Origin: Miscanthus floridulus
Lineage: Eukaryota; Streptophyta; Magnoliopsida; Poales; Poaceae
Length of the DNA: 64,000 nucleotides
Reading direction: 5' to 3'
NCBI RefSeq assembly: GCF_019320115.1
Contig: NC_089584.1
Span: 74,772,791-74,836,790, forward strand
In this document: positions 45,209 to 57,466 of the stretch, piece after piece
Layout of the letters: each line of letters opens with the position of its first letter
Position numbering within the stretch: the first letter of the stretch is position 1
Translations under genes and position numbers: made by a program
Notes under the pieces: model-generated
Told to the model about the DNA's origin: nothing
Database searches by the model: none
The model's input: the letters and a program-made list of their open reading frames with translations, nothing else

Positions 45209-48200
45209 TGTAACATCCCAAAAAATTTACTACAAATTAGTAATTAATTCTAGCCTTTATTAAAATTTTCTAGGTATTTTTAACTTAGGCCAAATAATAA
45301 ATATTGGATAAATAAATACACTATAAGGATTAGAAACAATGGTTGTTGCATTCATGCCGAAGCATATGGTTTTTGGTTGAGTGTAGGGCTAGATGATTTG
45401 AAGCTGAATTCAAATCTTATTTGAATTTGGGTTAGAATTTAAATAGAGGAAATAGAATTGGAAAATGTTTTGTTTTTGAAAAAAAATCTTCTTTATTCCA
45501 TTTTGGCCCAACTCCAGGAATTGGCCCAGTCCCCTTTTTCCTTTCTCTTCCCGCATTGGCCCACTGGTAGCCCAGCAATGCCCTTCCTCCCTTCTCTCTT
45601 TTTCCCTTCAACGCTCGGCCCTCTGCCTCACCCGCCTGGCCCACTGCTCGGCCTGCCTCACGCTTCCCCCGCACTACACGAGCGTGCGGCCCAGCCTAAC
45701 ACCCCAGCTCGCTCGGCCTTCACCACCCGCGTGCCTGCGCCGCACGCCGCTCTTTCCTCCCACACTGCCTCACGGGACCCGCCCATCAGCGCTGGCCCTT
45801 TTCTTCTTCCTCATGCTTCTTCTTTCCTTTCTTGCTCCCAGAAATGGCACGCCCGTGTACGGCAAGCCACCGCACCGGCGTTCTTGAAAGGAAAGCGCCC
45901 AATCTCGCCCTCGCCCCCGCTTCCCTTCCTATTTCCGCTCATCGTCTGGCCTATAAAACCCTGAGCCGAGCCCCGCCTTCTCTCCCATCCCCTACTCTCG
46001 GTTTCTAGTAGCCGCCGCCACAACTCTCCCTCGCCCGTGCCTCAAAGCTCGATGTCGACGCTACTCGGAGAATCGCCGTGACCTCCCGCGCCCCTAGGTA
46101 CCTCTAGTTTCATGAATAGGCCACAAATTCCTTGGATTCAACCTCACCTGCATGCCCTCTCTCTCTCCAAAGCACCGCCGCCATCGACCTCGCCTCTGGA
46201 GCCGTCCCAGACGCCACCGAACCTTCCCATCAACTCGCAGTGAGCTCCCGCCCCTTCCCGTGCCCTTTCTTCGTTGTTTTACGCACTAGAGCACCGTACC
46301 GGCGAGAGCCAGTCACGCCGGCCATGGCACCACCATCATGTACTTCTTCCCCGACGACCCGCTGCCCCCATACATGCCTGCGCCGTTAGATCTTAAAATA
46401 GCAGTCCAGATTAGATACCCCTTCGGGGAGTATAACCGGTTCACCAGATGGGCCATGGACTAGGTCTGCAGCGCCACATCAGCGTGCCCACGCACGCGTG
46501 GTGCACCACACCAATCCCCAGCCGCCACATGTCGGATGAGTCAGCAGCCACAGTCAAACCGCAGTCAGCCGCACGCATTTTATCAGGAAGACCCCTCTGT
46601 TTTTGTAGATTCAACCTACAGTCCATTTCAATTCAAAGTAATTATTTTTCAGTCCTGTTTTTATTCACTTTAGACCCTATAGTTTCCAGATTTAGTGCCC
46701 GCAGTCCTATAACTGTGGAAATTCATATTTTTAATTGTTTTAATTCAAAAATAGGTTCAGTTTATTTATAGGAATGTCATTACATCTTATTTCATGCATA
46801 ACTTTCATGTTTTAAGTCCGATTTGAGTGATTCTTTCGCTCATGTGTTCGTAGCAGTACGTAGAATAGATTTATAAACTTTTCAACTTATGTTTTTACTG
46901 TTTGGTGTACTGTTCTAATGGAAGTCTATCTTATATGCATGTAATGATTGGTATGATGCTTGATTGATGATTGGATCACGATTAGAGGGTGAGCCATTTG
47001 AGGTGACTGAGGACACACAGCAGGATCAGCAGTACATCCAGGATGACTTTGAGGAAGGTAAGTGTACCAAAGGCCCCTTGTTACCTATGAACTATTACCA
47101 TTCATATTCATGCATGTGTTTAATTTGAAATGCCTTTAAGGACTTTACCTAGATGATTTCTTGTACCACATATCCTTGATACCTGGGATTATTGGGTAAG
47201 CATTTTGGATAGATGATGCAGCGCTTAACATAAAATAATTGTTAAACATGATTAAAGGCTATATGCAATGTGATAAAATGGAGCTTTTTAGCAATAGATA
47301 GGGGGCTAGAGTACGGGGTTGAGTATTCTAGTGCCTCTCCATAAGGACTTAATCCTGAAGCGGCAACCCAAGAGGGACCGTACAACCCCAAGTGTCATAT
47401 GGCTCTAACTTTAACCTGTTAACTAGATTGTACTAGCTCGTCTATAGCTCTAGTAAGGGGTAAGAGGGTATCTTTCCTTTTTCTGCTAGGGTGTGCACCG
47501 TGCTGCGATGCCCACGTGTGCCACTTCTTTGTAGCTATGACTTGTTAGTGCAACTAGCTAAGGGTTTCATAGTGAAACTCTACCACACTTCCTAGGAAGA
47601 GGTGTAGTGGTCTCGCGAACCCCGGCATTGGGAATCATGGCTCGGTGGGTAAAGATGTACAATTTCTGCAGAAATAATTAACCTGTTATAACAGTCGCGC
47701 TCACAGATACGAGCGGTCTGGATCCTTCAAGATTAATGGTTACTATGGATGGTGGAAGGTTGGGAATTGAGATAAATATGACTATACTTTAATATCACTT
47801 GGGAATTGGGACTGTTCATTAGAGTAGTGAATTAGGATGCTAAAATTCGATCAACTAAAATTGTGAACCACAGTCAAACAGTGTCAAACCTTTTTGAGCC
47901 TCATAGATCCCTTTGATATACTTGCTAAGCATGGTGAGCTTACACTTGTTTTACATCTAATGAAAATCCCAGATGGGTAACAGATAATGGATATGAAGAG
48001 TTTTCAGAGGATATCCAGGACTACTAGGGAGACGTTCACCAGTTGGAGTCCCTATGGTTGTTGGGCTAGTTATTCCACTGTGATTATAATAATATTGCCT
48101 TTGAGCAAACTCTGTATTAACTTTATGATGAGATATGCGATGTAATAAGTACTTTACTTTGATACTATTGCAATTTGTGATATATGTGTGTGTTTGGACA

Positions 48201-48255
48201 TCCTGGGCGCACATATATGAGTACCTGGTTTTGCTATACAAAATTGGGTCCAACA
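45209..48255 (+). mobile_element. Solo LTR D, Tekay-type, with perfect 5-bp target duplication
   Basis: It runs TGTAACATCCC to GGGTCCAACA (3047 bp), flanked on both sides by CCGAT (45204-45208 and 48256-48260). A GC-rich promoter/leader (45480-46400) has a TATA box CTATAAAACCC (45951-45961). The second half is AT-rich. It starts like LTR F (TGTAACACC). No internal domain is present, so it probably arose by LTR-LTR recombination. Its 168- and 107-codon frames lack any known domain. Confidence 0.88.
45952..45958 (+). promoter_or_regulatory. TATA box in solo LTR D
   Basis: TATAAAA is followed by a C-rich leader (CCCTGAGCCGAGCCCCGCC). The position and context are those of an LTR promoter, still facing into the flanking element. 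Confidence 0.5.
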
Positions 48256-49830
48256 CCGATGGCGTCCGAGCTTGTGGTAGGCTTCCTTAGCACGGGAAAG
48301 TTGCCACGCCTCTCTGCGTCCCACCCACCGCTGGCAGACACGACCGTAGGCTCGCGATGCTCCACCAAAGTCGCCACGACGCTCTGGCCTCCACCATCCT
48401 CAGAAGAGCTCGCATCATCCCCCACCACTATGGGTCCTCCAACTCGAGCTCTACCTCCACATCACTCCTACTTTTGCCTACCCGGACCTACTGGGTGATC
48501 TCCATCTCCCTTCTGTGCTTCCTTCGAGCCTTCTTAGCTCTCTTCTTCTTCTTGGCTTCTGCCGCCTCCTTCAGGGTGGCTTACTAAGCCACGCCCTCCG
48601 GCCCCTTCAGAAGATGCAGCCAGGACTTGTAACATTCGAGTCCCTACGAAACAGATGACTTAAAGTCAAGATTACAGGAGAGTAGGATCGAAAGGGACAC
48701 AAAATAAGGAGAGGAGAATGTACCGAGTTGGACAGCTTCGAAGCATGAAGAGGTCTAGGCTTCCCTTCAAGGGTCTTTGTGTCCCTTAGCTACAGCATCT
48801 GGTCGAGTCAGCTCTAGACATCATCCTTTGCCAACTCCTTCGACAATGTGTGGTCAGGATCTATCGGGCTGGTGTATATCCACATCGGTCGTGTCCTCTC
48901 CGCCAACGGGGTGACCTAACGGCGGAAGAAGGTGTGGAACACCCGTAGCCCATGAAGGCCCTATTGCACTAGCTTCTGGAGCTCTACCCTAATTACCTCT
49001 AGCTTGTTTTGCCGACTGGTGGCCTCCCATGACCAGCTATCCCGCCTCTCTAGCCTTCTTCCGGTGAACGGCGGGAACAGCACCTCCGTCAGGTTCCTAA
49101 TATAAAACCACTCCCCATGCCACCCCCGATTGGAGTCATAGGGGGTGTACATGGGGTAGGCGCTCGATGCACTCAGCTTCTTCTGTAGCACGAAGCCCCC
49201 CACTGGTGCGATCCTAAGTGGCTTCCCCTCCGATAAGGCTCACCTAGAGAAAATCCATCGGAAGAAGTCCATATGCGGCTCCATCCTAAGGAAGGCCTCA
49301 CAGATGGTGACAAAGCTAGCAACGTGTAGCACCCTAGTTGGGTTGAGGTGCTCCAGCTCTAGGCCCCACTCATTAAGGAGCCAATATAAGAATAGTGTGT
49401 GGGGTATCCTAACCCATGTTCATGGAATGCGAGGAAAGAGGCAACCTAGCTGGCCCGAGGTCATGAGAAATCCTCCCCCGTAGGAGCCCTCTAGTGTGCC
49501 ACCTCCTTCGGCGGCAGCACCCCCTTCTTGGTGAAGGTGGCCAGCACTGACTCGCTCATGCAAGATGACCTCAAGCTTGACATTCTGCTCTAGATTTATG
49601 AACAGATCTTTGAGTTTCTCCTCTCCCTCACTATCCCCTTTTTTCCTAGGAACCACCGTGGCACACGAACGCTCTTGGTGAGAAGGAAGAAGGAGGAGAG
49701 GCGGTAGATGGGGAATAAGCGAAGGAATGGGATGTAAGCCCTCTCCCTTCCCCTATTTAAAGAGGAGGCACAATAGTTGGGGAAAGCCAAAGGATTGGGG
49801 CAAAAAAGCCTCTCCCTTCCCCCATTCAAT
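48256..49830 (-). pseudogene. Antisense extra ORF of element B, N-terminal half (Transposase_28 type)
   Basis: Minus-strand frames contain LFINLEQNVKLEVILHE (49590), a shifted block whose pieces read FLAFHEHGLGYPTH and LLNEWGLELEHLNPTRVLHV (49430-49320), and GGFVLQKKLSASSAYPMYTP with NRGWHGEWFYIRNLTEV (49200-49100). These match the same gypsy-type extra-ORF family as in element C but from another subfamily. Several Gln and Trp positions are stops. A TTTAAATA box (minus strand, about 49756-49763) lies upstream. D interrupts the gene at 48255. Confidence 0.65.
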
Positions 49831-51233
49831 GCGGACTGGATGTGGTGGGATGCGTCCTGACTGATGGGATGCGCTCTGCCCTAACGAGATGGCACCTAGA
49901 TAGACAAAACATGGCCTAGACATGGCCCACCACTACCGCACGCCGAGCACAGGAAACAAGGCGCAACTGGACGTAGGTGGCTCTTCGCCTTCACAGGTAG
50001 GACCTATAAGGGCCCAACAATGGGATCTCTACCTAGGAGAGACCAATGGGCTTCCTGAGTCGCTCGGACGACTTAGGCAAACGCTGAGGGACAGGTAAGG
50101 AGCAGAGGGATGCCCATGTGGGCCACAACCAGCTCTATCACGAATGATGAGCGCAGATCCATTCGGACATATCTGATAAAAACTCCTCAAGCCGGTCACT
50201 CGGGTCGTTAAGGTAACTCTACCAATCCCTCTTACTTTGTTTTTTCTGATGCATGGTCATTCATTCATCCATTCTCATACATGCATTCACACATTCATTC
50301 ATATAATAATTCATTCATCCCATACATCCAAAGCATCGCATATGCAGCTAATGCATCACAACGCTTCATGTTGCGTCACAAAACGATAGTTGCCTCATTC
50401 AACATGAGCAACGACCGACTGGGGTTCGAAGGCCAGCCCACGAAGGGCTCGAGGCCGCCTCATGTTAAATAGAGCTAGGGGAGAAAACGTAGATGAGCCC
50501 TAGTGGCCCTTGCCTAGTCTGCTCTAAAGCAGATAAGGTCATCTCAACCTTCTCGTTCAATCCTAACCTCAAGCCATACCCATAGAATCTCCATCGATGG
50601 GAGGCCAGCGGGCCACCTAGGTCGATCTCCGGAATGACCTGGGCATCTGTCGAGACATGAGTTAAGGAGCAGTGGAATGCCACATGAGGGCTATGCTGAC
50701 CCTGTCACGAACGATGGATCCAGATTCCACTCGAACATGCCCGTTAGCGAGCTCACCACGCGCATCACTCGAGCCATCGAGGCTAGCAACATTAGCTCAA
50801 CCCCTTTGATTGTGGAAACCATGGATGGGGTAATGCATGGAACTAGACCAACCCCTACCAAGCCCAAATAGGGCTCGAGGGCTTAGGTCGCCCAACACCG
50901 ACTTGGGAAATCAATCGACCACGTAGATCATGAGCAGGACAAACATGGGCGAACACCCCAAACAATAGTCTGTGACCCTAGAAAAGAGTACCAAGATGCT
51001 CAGCCTCCAACCAACTCACTAGTCGGACGCAGGCTCGGGGGCTACACCCGTGGGTGCGCTCGCATGCACCCACCGTCAAAACAAAAAATTCTCCCACTGG
51101 CAACACAAAAAAACCACCAGATGATTCTATCTAAATCGCCTAGGGGCTTGGGGGCTACACCTGTAGGTGCGCTCGTGCGTACCCACTGTCAAAACAAAAA
51201 GATCCCCAAGATGATTCTACCCGAATCACCCGA
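49831..51233 (+). other. Non-coding 3' region of element B with PPT-like repeats
   Basis: No credible gene. It contains a CATT-rich microsatellite-like stretch (50255-50330). Two copies of a roughly 110-bp unit containing 'GGGGGCTACACC' and 'CACTGTCAAAACAAAAA' / 'CACCGTCAAAACAAAAA' start near 51034 and 51144. Confidence 0.6.
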
Positions 51234-51248
51234 AGGCTCGGGGGCTCC
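51234..51248 (+). promoter_or_regulatory. Polypurine tract of element B
   Basis: GGCTCGGGGGCTCC (about 51235-51248) directly precedes the LTR start TGTCGGGTTC. It is the plus-strand primer site. Confidence 0.65.
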
Positions 51249-52575
51249 TGTCGGGTTCATAAACCCGGGGTCCCTCATGGACCTGCTTTCTAGTAAAAAC
51301 TCAGCCTAGTAGACAACGTTGCAAACAACACGCAACTCATGGGCTGGCCCAAAAAACCTAACAATAGGTTAGGGGTGATCCAGTCTCCGACTAGAAGGCC
51401 TGGCTAGCTCGCCTCTGACTCTGGCGCTCACTTCTGACTCATTCCTGCCTCTCCGATCGGAAGGCCTGGCCAAGAAGGGATGACGCTTGCCTAGCCTGCC
51501 TCTTCGACTAGAAGGCCTCGCCAAAGAAGGGACGATGCTCGCCTGGCCCGCCTCTCTAACTGGAAGGCCTGGCTAGCTCACCTCTGACTCTGGCGCTTGC
51601 TTCCTACTCTAGCCCGCCTCTCCGACCGAAAGGCCTAACCAAGGAGGAACGACGCTCTCCTCTGACTCTGGCTCACCTCTCCGACTGGAAGGCCTGGCGG
51701 AGAAGGGACAACGCTTGCCTTTGACTCTGAATCGCTTCTCCAACCAAGAGTACACCGAACCTCTGCCTATAGCTCTTCTTCGACCAGGAGGCCAGAGCTG
51801 ACTGGGGAATGACCGACCGAGGATGCCTACTCGATGAAGACCCATGAAATGGACAGAGCAAGTAAGGCGGGGTGCTCTAGTCAACCGTAATATCAAGGAC
51901 CGTACCCAGGACAGTACTAGCCATGTCAGAAGGATGCACCGTAACCTTCTAGACATGTTAGAGCACCAACAGTGTTGTGGGTGCCAATATTTACCCTATA
52001 GTATGGTAGGCGCCGACATCTTCCATACCAGAAGAAGACAACGAAACCTACCACATGCATCTAAACATCAACAGTGTTATGGGCACCAACAAACCACCTT
52101 TTCCCTGATGGCATGGGCAGCAAGACTAGGCAGCACACATAGGCTCTTTCTCTCATACTCTCTCTTGTAAAGTCGTCCCCTTCATCTATAAAACGGGATG
52201 CGCTCTCTCCAATAGAGGGGCGCTTTCGACCACCAGGATCGATTCAATCGATTTGAACACCCAATGAACGACTCCAACAGAGCACATGCTCAAATACTTA
52301 GCACACATAGGAGCTCCCATCTCTCTCTTGGCCCTTCGGTCTAGAGTCTGACCGAACCTCTTGCACCCTCCATCTTACTCCCTCTCGTTTGTAACCCCAC
52401 AGCAAACTTTAAGCACCTGGGCTCAGGAATAAAGTCACCGACCGACTCAAACTAGACATAGGGCGCGTTGCTTGAACCAGTATAAACCCTATGTCATTGA
52501 GTGCTAGGCCACATCCGATCACAACGTATGGCAAAACTATAAATATTTACGTATTGGTCACTTTCTGCACCGACA
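51249..52575 (+). repeat. 3' LTR of element B
   Basis: 1327 bp from TGTCGGGTTCATAAACC to TGCACCGACA, matching 34631-36027. It keeps the canonical termini that the 5' LTR has partly lost. The tandem module stretch (51380-51740) and the TATA box TATAAAAC (52187-52194) are present. The 5-bp flank AATTG follows. Confidence 0.9.
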
Positions 52576-55472
52576 AATTGCCTTGACCCATCAGCTCAAG
52601 TGCCCACTTCGTGATTCTTTATGTGGCATCCTGGTTTTGGATGACTTTGCCAAGAGGGAAGGACATCACGACCATCACTAGATGTGACTCGAAGTAGTGA
52701 TGCAACTTCCTCTTAATGATAAGGACGGCGTACTAGATGCGTACAGAAGTTCATCACCGATGGTGATGACCTCGCATGGACCCGACATCTTCAACTTCAG
52801 ATAGGTGTAGTTGGGGATGGCCATGAACTTCATATAGCATGGACGTCCTAGGATGGCGTGGTAGGTTCCATGGAACCTAACCACCTCGAAGGTAAGGGTC
52901 TCCGTCCTATAATTGGTCAGATCCCTAAAGGTGATGGGCAGATCGATCTGCCCAAGTGGCATGACCTGCTTTCCTAGCATGATGCCATGGAAAGGTGCCC
53001 CAGTTGACTGGATACATGCACAATCTATGCCCATGACGTCGAGCATTTTAGCGTACATGATGTTGAGGCCATTGCCTCCATCCATCAGTACCTTGGTGAG
53101 CCACTTCATGTCGATGATTGGGTCGACCATGAGCAGATATCTTTTGGGCTATAGGACACATTCTGGGTGGTCAGTCCAATCAAAGGTTGTGGTAGACTTT
53201 GACCATCGGAGGAAGGAAGGTGTGGCCAGCTCGGCCGTATAGACCTTGTGACACGCAAGCTTTTGGCAGTGCCTGGAGTCATAGTCCGCCGATCCACTAA
53301 AGATCATGAGGCAGCCATCTAGTGCTGGAAATCTGCCATCCTTCCCCTCGGTGTCGTCTATGGCTGGCTTGGGCTCCTTCCTATGCTCCCCTTGCTAGAC
53401 AAGAACTGCTTCATGAGGACGCAGTCCTTGTATAGGTGCTTGACGAGGAAAGCATGGTTCGGGCATGGCCTTTCGAGTAGCTTCTCGAAGTGGTCTAGGG
53501 TACACTCGGTGGGCTTCTATCCTCCCTTACGATCGGCAGTGGCCACGAGTGAGCCCTCGCGCCGCTGCTTGTTGTTCTTCTTGTTGGGGTGGTTGGAGGT
53601 GCCTTCGCCGATGTCCTCATCTCGATTTGCCTTGCCTTTGAGGCGGTCAAAAATCGCCCCAACCGCCTTCTCGCTCGAGGCATGGCTGGTGGCGATGTCC
53701 AGGAGCTCCTTGGTGGTTCATGGGCCCTTATGTCCTAGCTTGTGGACTAGGGACTCACAGGTGGTCCTAGATAGGAAAGCTCCTATGATGTCGGCATCGG
53801 TGATGTTGGGCAGCTCATTGCACTACCAGGAGAAGCGCCAGAGGTACCCACGAAGAGTATCCTCGGACTTCTGTCGGTAGTTCTTGAGATCCCATGGGTT
53901 CCTAGGGCGCACGTATTTGCCCTAGAAGTTTCCCACAAAGATCTCTTTTAGGTCTGCCCAACTTTGGATTCAGTTAGGCAGAAGGTGTTCCAACCACATT
54001 AGTGCTGAATTGGCCAGGAACAATGGAAGGTTGTGGAAAATAAAATCATCACTATCCGCTCCACCGGCTTGGCAAACAAGCCGATAATCCTTGAGCCACA
54101 GTCCAAGGTTCGTTTTCCTAGAGTATTTCGAGATGTTAGTCGGTGGTTGGTACCACAGTGGGAAGACAGCGTTGAGGATATGCCGGCCAAAGGCCTGAGG
54201 TCTCGGTAAGTCAGGGCTCAGGCTTTGGTCCTCACCATTGTCGTAGCATTCACCATGACAAGGGTGGTAGCCGCGGCTGCTTCGTCCCTCACATCACCGT
54301 GGGCACGCCTACAGGCGCTGAGGGTGTTGTGCGCATCACGGTGGAGGCCGAGATGATCATGCACCAGGCTCGCGGTGCATGACATGCCGCCTTGCTGTGC
54401 CTAGTGGACTGACACGTCCTTGTCGGGTCGCTCTGAGGGTGTGCGTTGGCTGGTGTCAAGCTCGCATCATCGGGACAATGAGCTCTCAGCCTACTACGCC
54501 GCTATATGCTCGAGTAACGTGCGAATCTCGCGATGGGCCTGACGATCCTCTTGTGTCGTAGGCCCCAGAAGCCTCTAGAGCAAGGCCGCCGTAACAGCGA
54601 TGTTCTGGCTTGCCCGAGTAATGTGTGGGAGGGCTTTGTCGTCCTCGATGATCCTCTGGTTCACGTCGCAGGCCACAGCACACGCACGCCCACCGTCTCT
54701 ATGGCGCTTGATCTCTCGCTCGAGCTTCGTGCATTCCTGCTCGAGCTAGAGTCGTGCTTCCTCGACCGCTTGGTGTCGGGCCCTTAGCTGCTCTACTCGT
54801 AGGTGAGGTGGGGCCCCTGCATCCCCCTCAACCTCATCATCGAGGTCATTTGTTGGGGTAGTCACTCCCTCGTGGATGCTTTCGTCGTATCCCTTAGGGG
54901 TACCTACCATAAAACATTCACGCAAGGGGTGATGGCTCCCCCTGCTAGAGTCAAAGTCAGAGGGCGACTCCAATTCTATCATGGAAAGATTCCATGACAT
55001 ATTCGGTCATCCCCACGAACTCGTCGTTCGTAGGGGGATGAGGGTGTGTGTTGCGTCGCGAGGAGGCCAACGGTCTCCGTGGCATTGCACAGACTGAACG
55101 GGAGCGCTGTCGAGGCGCTCTAGATGAGGTATTCCAGGGAGAGCAGCTCTCCTTCGATAAGCTGTGTCATGACGTTGGCGAACGAGAACTTGAGGCGGCC
55201 AGGTCCTCCCAGGAAGGTTGGGGTCCTAGGAAGGCGCCGAGCTGGCGCTCTAGCCTCCCGTAATCCAAGCCGAGGAGTTGGTCGCTCCCAGGGGTGCGGG
55301 CCTCCGGTGCATGCAGCTGCAGCTCCTCAAGCGCCTCGGCAAGGCCGGCGGAGTGGAGAGGTTGGACGGTGGCGGGAACCTACGCCAACTCTCCCTCCAT
55401 TGTAACGATGAAGTCCAGGTTCCCAAAGCGCACGTGCACGCCTGGGACCCAGCTGATGCCGTGACTAGCGAT
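52576..55472 (-). pseudogene. gag, protease and RNase H start of element A, with RT deleted
   Basis: The gag start has ATC in place of ATG at 55472-55470, followed by ASHGISWVPGVHVRFGNLDF. The Cys/His motif HAFLVKHLYKDC lies near 53440-53415. Protease (53130 to about 52740) has KVLMDGGNGLNIMY. Near 52735 the frame jumps from the protease end straight to RNase H (KRKLHHYFESHLVMVVMSFP), ending GLELMGQG-like at 52581. The whole reverse transcriptase (normally well over 1 kb) is therefore missing. Gag is riddled with stops. Confidence 0.72.
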
Positions 55473-55508
55473 CCAAGGCCTGATGTGGACGTCGAGACAC
55501 GCAAAAAG

Positions 55509-55527
55509 CCCCTACCTGGCGTACCAA
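55509..55527 (-). promoter_or_regulatory. Primer binding site of element A
   Basis: Minus-strand TTGGTACGCCAGGTAGGGG follows the LTR end directly and lies 37 bp before the gag start. It is nearly the same as in A'. Confidence 0.6.
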
Positions 55528-55528
55528 C

Positions 55529-56614
55529 TATCGGTGTTTCTGACCACCGACGAGTAAATTTGTATTTACGCGTCTAGCCTAGATGGTGTGCTCGGAGGAC
55601 ACAAGGGTTTATACTGGTTTGGGCGGAACGTTTCTACGTCCAGTTCGCTGTTGCTCGTGTTACCGGCACTTGGTTTGCAGTAGGGGTTACAAACAGACGA
55701 GAGAGAAAGGATCCCAAATCTCTGGTGGAGGGAGTGAATGGATACTGAGAGCTCAATTGCTACTCAGTCGTATGCTCGTGTTGTGCTCTTGTATTTTTAT
55801 CTCGTAGTCGGCCTCCTGGTAGGGGCGCCCTGCTTTTCCTTTTATAGGAGAAGGAAAAGCGCGGGTTATAGAGGAGGAAAAGGAGAAGAATAAGAGAGAG
55901 AAAAGGCTTCCAGGATCGCCGGGTCCTTCTTCTCCTTTATGCGGGTCCCGTCGATCCTGTAGATGTAAACAGGGATGGCTCCACGTCGTGGCCATGTTCG
56001 TCACTAGCGTGATACGCAGACGTCATCTGCCGATCATGGCGTTCCATTCCGTCCTGGCGGGCGTCGTGGTGAACTCACGTGTCTATCAGCGTTTGTACGA
56101 GGGTTAGGTAGAACAGCACCGGCACGTCTGACACTGTTCTTGATGTGAATCCTCAGGTATGGTCCATCATGGCTATGGGTTACATCGAGGCGTGCCAGTC
56201 TCCTCCCTGGTGTCACGGTTTTGACCGAGGCACATACGCTTGGATCTGGAGTGGTTGGTGGCGTTATGGGTCCCCGTCAGACGAGACGGAGCCCACGCCC
56301 AAAGGGTCGGGCGAGACGGAGGCCACGCCCAAGGGGTCGGGCTAGACGGAACCCGTGGCCTTGGGATCGGGCGAGACGGAGCCCGCACCTAAGGGGTCGG
56401 GCGAGACGAAGCCCACGGCTTTGGGCGAGACGAAAACCACATCCTCGGGGTCAGGCGAGAGGGAGCCCGCACCTAAGGGGTCGGGCGAGACGGAGCTCCG
56501 TGGCCTTGGGCGAGACCCCACGGCCTTGGGTCGAGCGAGGCCTTTTAATATGTCTTGCTCTATCCTGGGAAGTTAGCGTGCTTGCTTTGGGTATCCTACT
56601 ATCGATACCCGACA
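55529..56614 (-). repeat. 5' LTR of element A
   Basis: 1086 bp. The minus strand starts TGTCGGGTATCGATAG at 56614 and ends CACCGATA at 55529. A TATA box (minus-strand TATAAAA, about 55840-55846) and an upstream minisatellite (56278-56530) are present. The LTR end lies 974 bp before the ALDH start codon. Confidence 0.78.
56278..56530. repeat. GC-rich minisatellite in the A LTR
   Basis: Seven to eight imperfect copies of a 29-31 bp unit such as 'GGGTCGGGCGAGACGGAGCC' plus CGCACCTAA. It corresponds to 19395-19670 in A'. The 135-codon Arg/Pro-rich frame through it is a by-product. Confidence 0.8.
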
Positions 56615-57184
56615 ATATAGAAACATAGTAAAAGCTATATATTAAAAAAAAGTCCGAACAACTTAATTTGGAACCATAGGAGTATTTTAATTCGTTAAAC
56701 TTAACAGGAATCATAGAAGGAAAGATTTATGAATCTATATTAATTTAGCAGCAAGCAGGGGAATAGGACGCATTAGGCTGATCGATGGCCTACAGATCCT
56801 ATATTCGTTTCCCAGAGGCCTGAGAAAGGTGTTGTAGCCATTAATTATGGATGGCATGATCATAACAAAATAAATTATAACCATTTAAATTTATGAAAAA
56901 AGTAAAATATAAATAGATATATAACATTTTTGTTCTTATGTTCTACTAATGTCTGATAGTTTTTCTTCTTCTCATGTTATAATGCATGGACATATTAATT
57001 ATTAAAAAAAGATATATATATATATATATATATATAATAAAATATGAATAATAAGCAAACGGAAGAAAGAGCACACGAGCAGAGGCGCAAGTGATGGACG
57101 AATCCTCGTCCGTCCGATACTCGGATGCTGGCCTCCCCGGTCGACGTGGCTCAGCCTGCCCCTTGCCCTTGTCTTCTAAATACG
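56615..57184. other. Upstream region of the ALDH gene
   Basis: No gene recognised. AT-rich to 57060, with a (TA)n microsatellite at about 57012-57036, then a GC-richer stretch of host promoter sequence up to the MITE. Confidence 0.6.
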
Positions 57185-57460
57185 CAGACATGAAAACGGT
57201 ATGGATATTTTCCGACCGTATTCGAAATCGAATTCGTTTAGATGGATTGAGATCTGTCCGTATCCGAGTCCGAATATCCAACATTCAATACCATATCCGT
57301 ATCCGAATACTTAAATCGCATATTTATAATATCGATATCCAATCATATTCTATCCGACATAATTAACACTATCCATATTCGAATCTAAATCCGAACAGAA
57401 ATATAAAAACAAATATAATATCGATAATATCTGTCTGTATCCGATCTGTTTTCATCCCTA
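57185..57460. mobile_element. hAT-like MITE, 276 bp, with 8-bp target duplication
   Basis: The termini CAGACATGAAAACGG and, reversed, TAGGGATGAAAACAG match at 11 of 15 bases. The flanks TAAATACG (57177-57184 and 57461-57468) are identical 8-bp duplications, the hAT size. The interior is AT-rich with repeated CCGTATCC / GGATAT phrases and no ORF. Confidence 0.85.
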
Positions 57461-57466
57461 TAAATA
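57459..57466 (+). promoter_or_regulatory. TATA box of the ALDH gene, formed at the MITE junction
   Basis: TATAAATA: its first TA is the last two bases of the MITE, and TAAATA is the start of the target duplication. It lies 129 bp before the ATG, leaving roughly 95 bp of 5' UTR. Before the insertion the site would have read TCTAAATACG, a weaker box. Confidence 0.65.

Larger units (their letters stand above)
34631..52575 (+). mobile_element. Tat-lineage Ty3/gypsy element B, complete, carrying solo LTR D
   Basis: Two similar LTRs (34631-36027 and 51249-52575) flank PBS, gag, protease, RT, RNase H and integrase on the plus strand (36030-42354), then an antisense extra ORF split by solo LTR D, a non-coding stretch and a PPT. 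The total is 17.9 kb, about 14.9 kb without D. Flanks are AAATG (34626-34630) and AATTG (52576-52580), a 5-bp duplication with one mismatch. Removing B restores element A's RNase H frame. Coding regions are broken by many stops. Confidence 0.9.
52576..56614 (-). mobile_element. Element A, outer block (LTR, gag, protease, start of RNase H)
   Basis: Minus-strand Tat-lineage gypsy copy with LTR (56614-55529), PBS, gag, protease, then RNase H, with the reverse transcriptase deleted. RNase H continues at 34630 on the other side of element B, proving that A is the host of B. The right flank is ATATA (56615-56619). It belongs to the same family as A' (shared gag start, PBS and LTR minisatellite). 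Confidence 0.82.

Noticed and set aside
45458..45964. 168-codon Pro/Ser-rich frame as a gene
   Set aside because: It lies in the GC-rich promoter/leader part of solo LTR D, crosses its TATA box and has no domain.
56221..56628. 135-codon Arg/Pro/Gly repeat protein
   Set aside because: It is a translation of the LTR minisatellite of element A.
57012..57036. (TA)n run as a regulatory element
   Set aside because: A simple microsatellite, with nothing to tie it to function.
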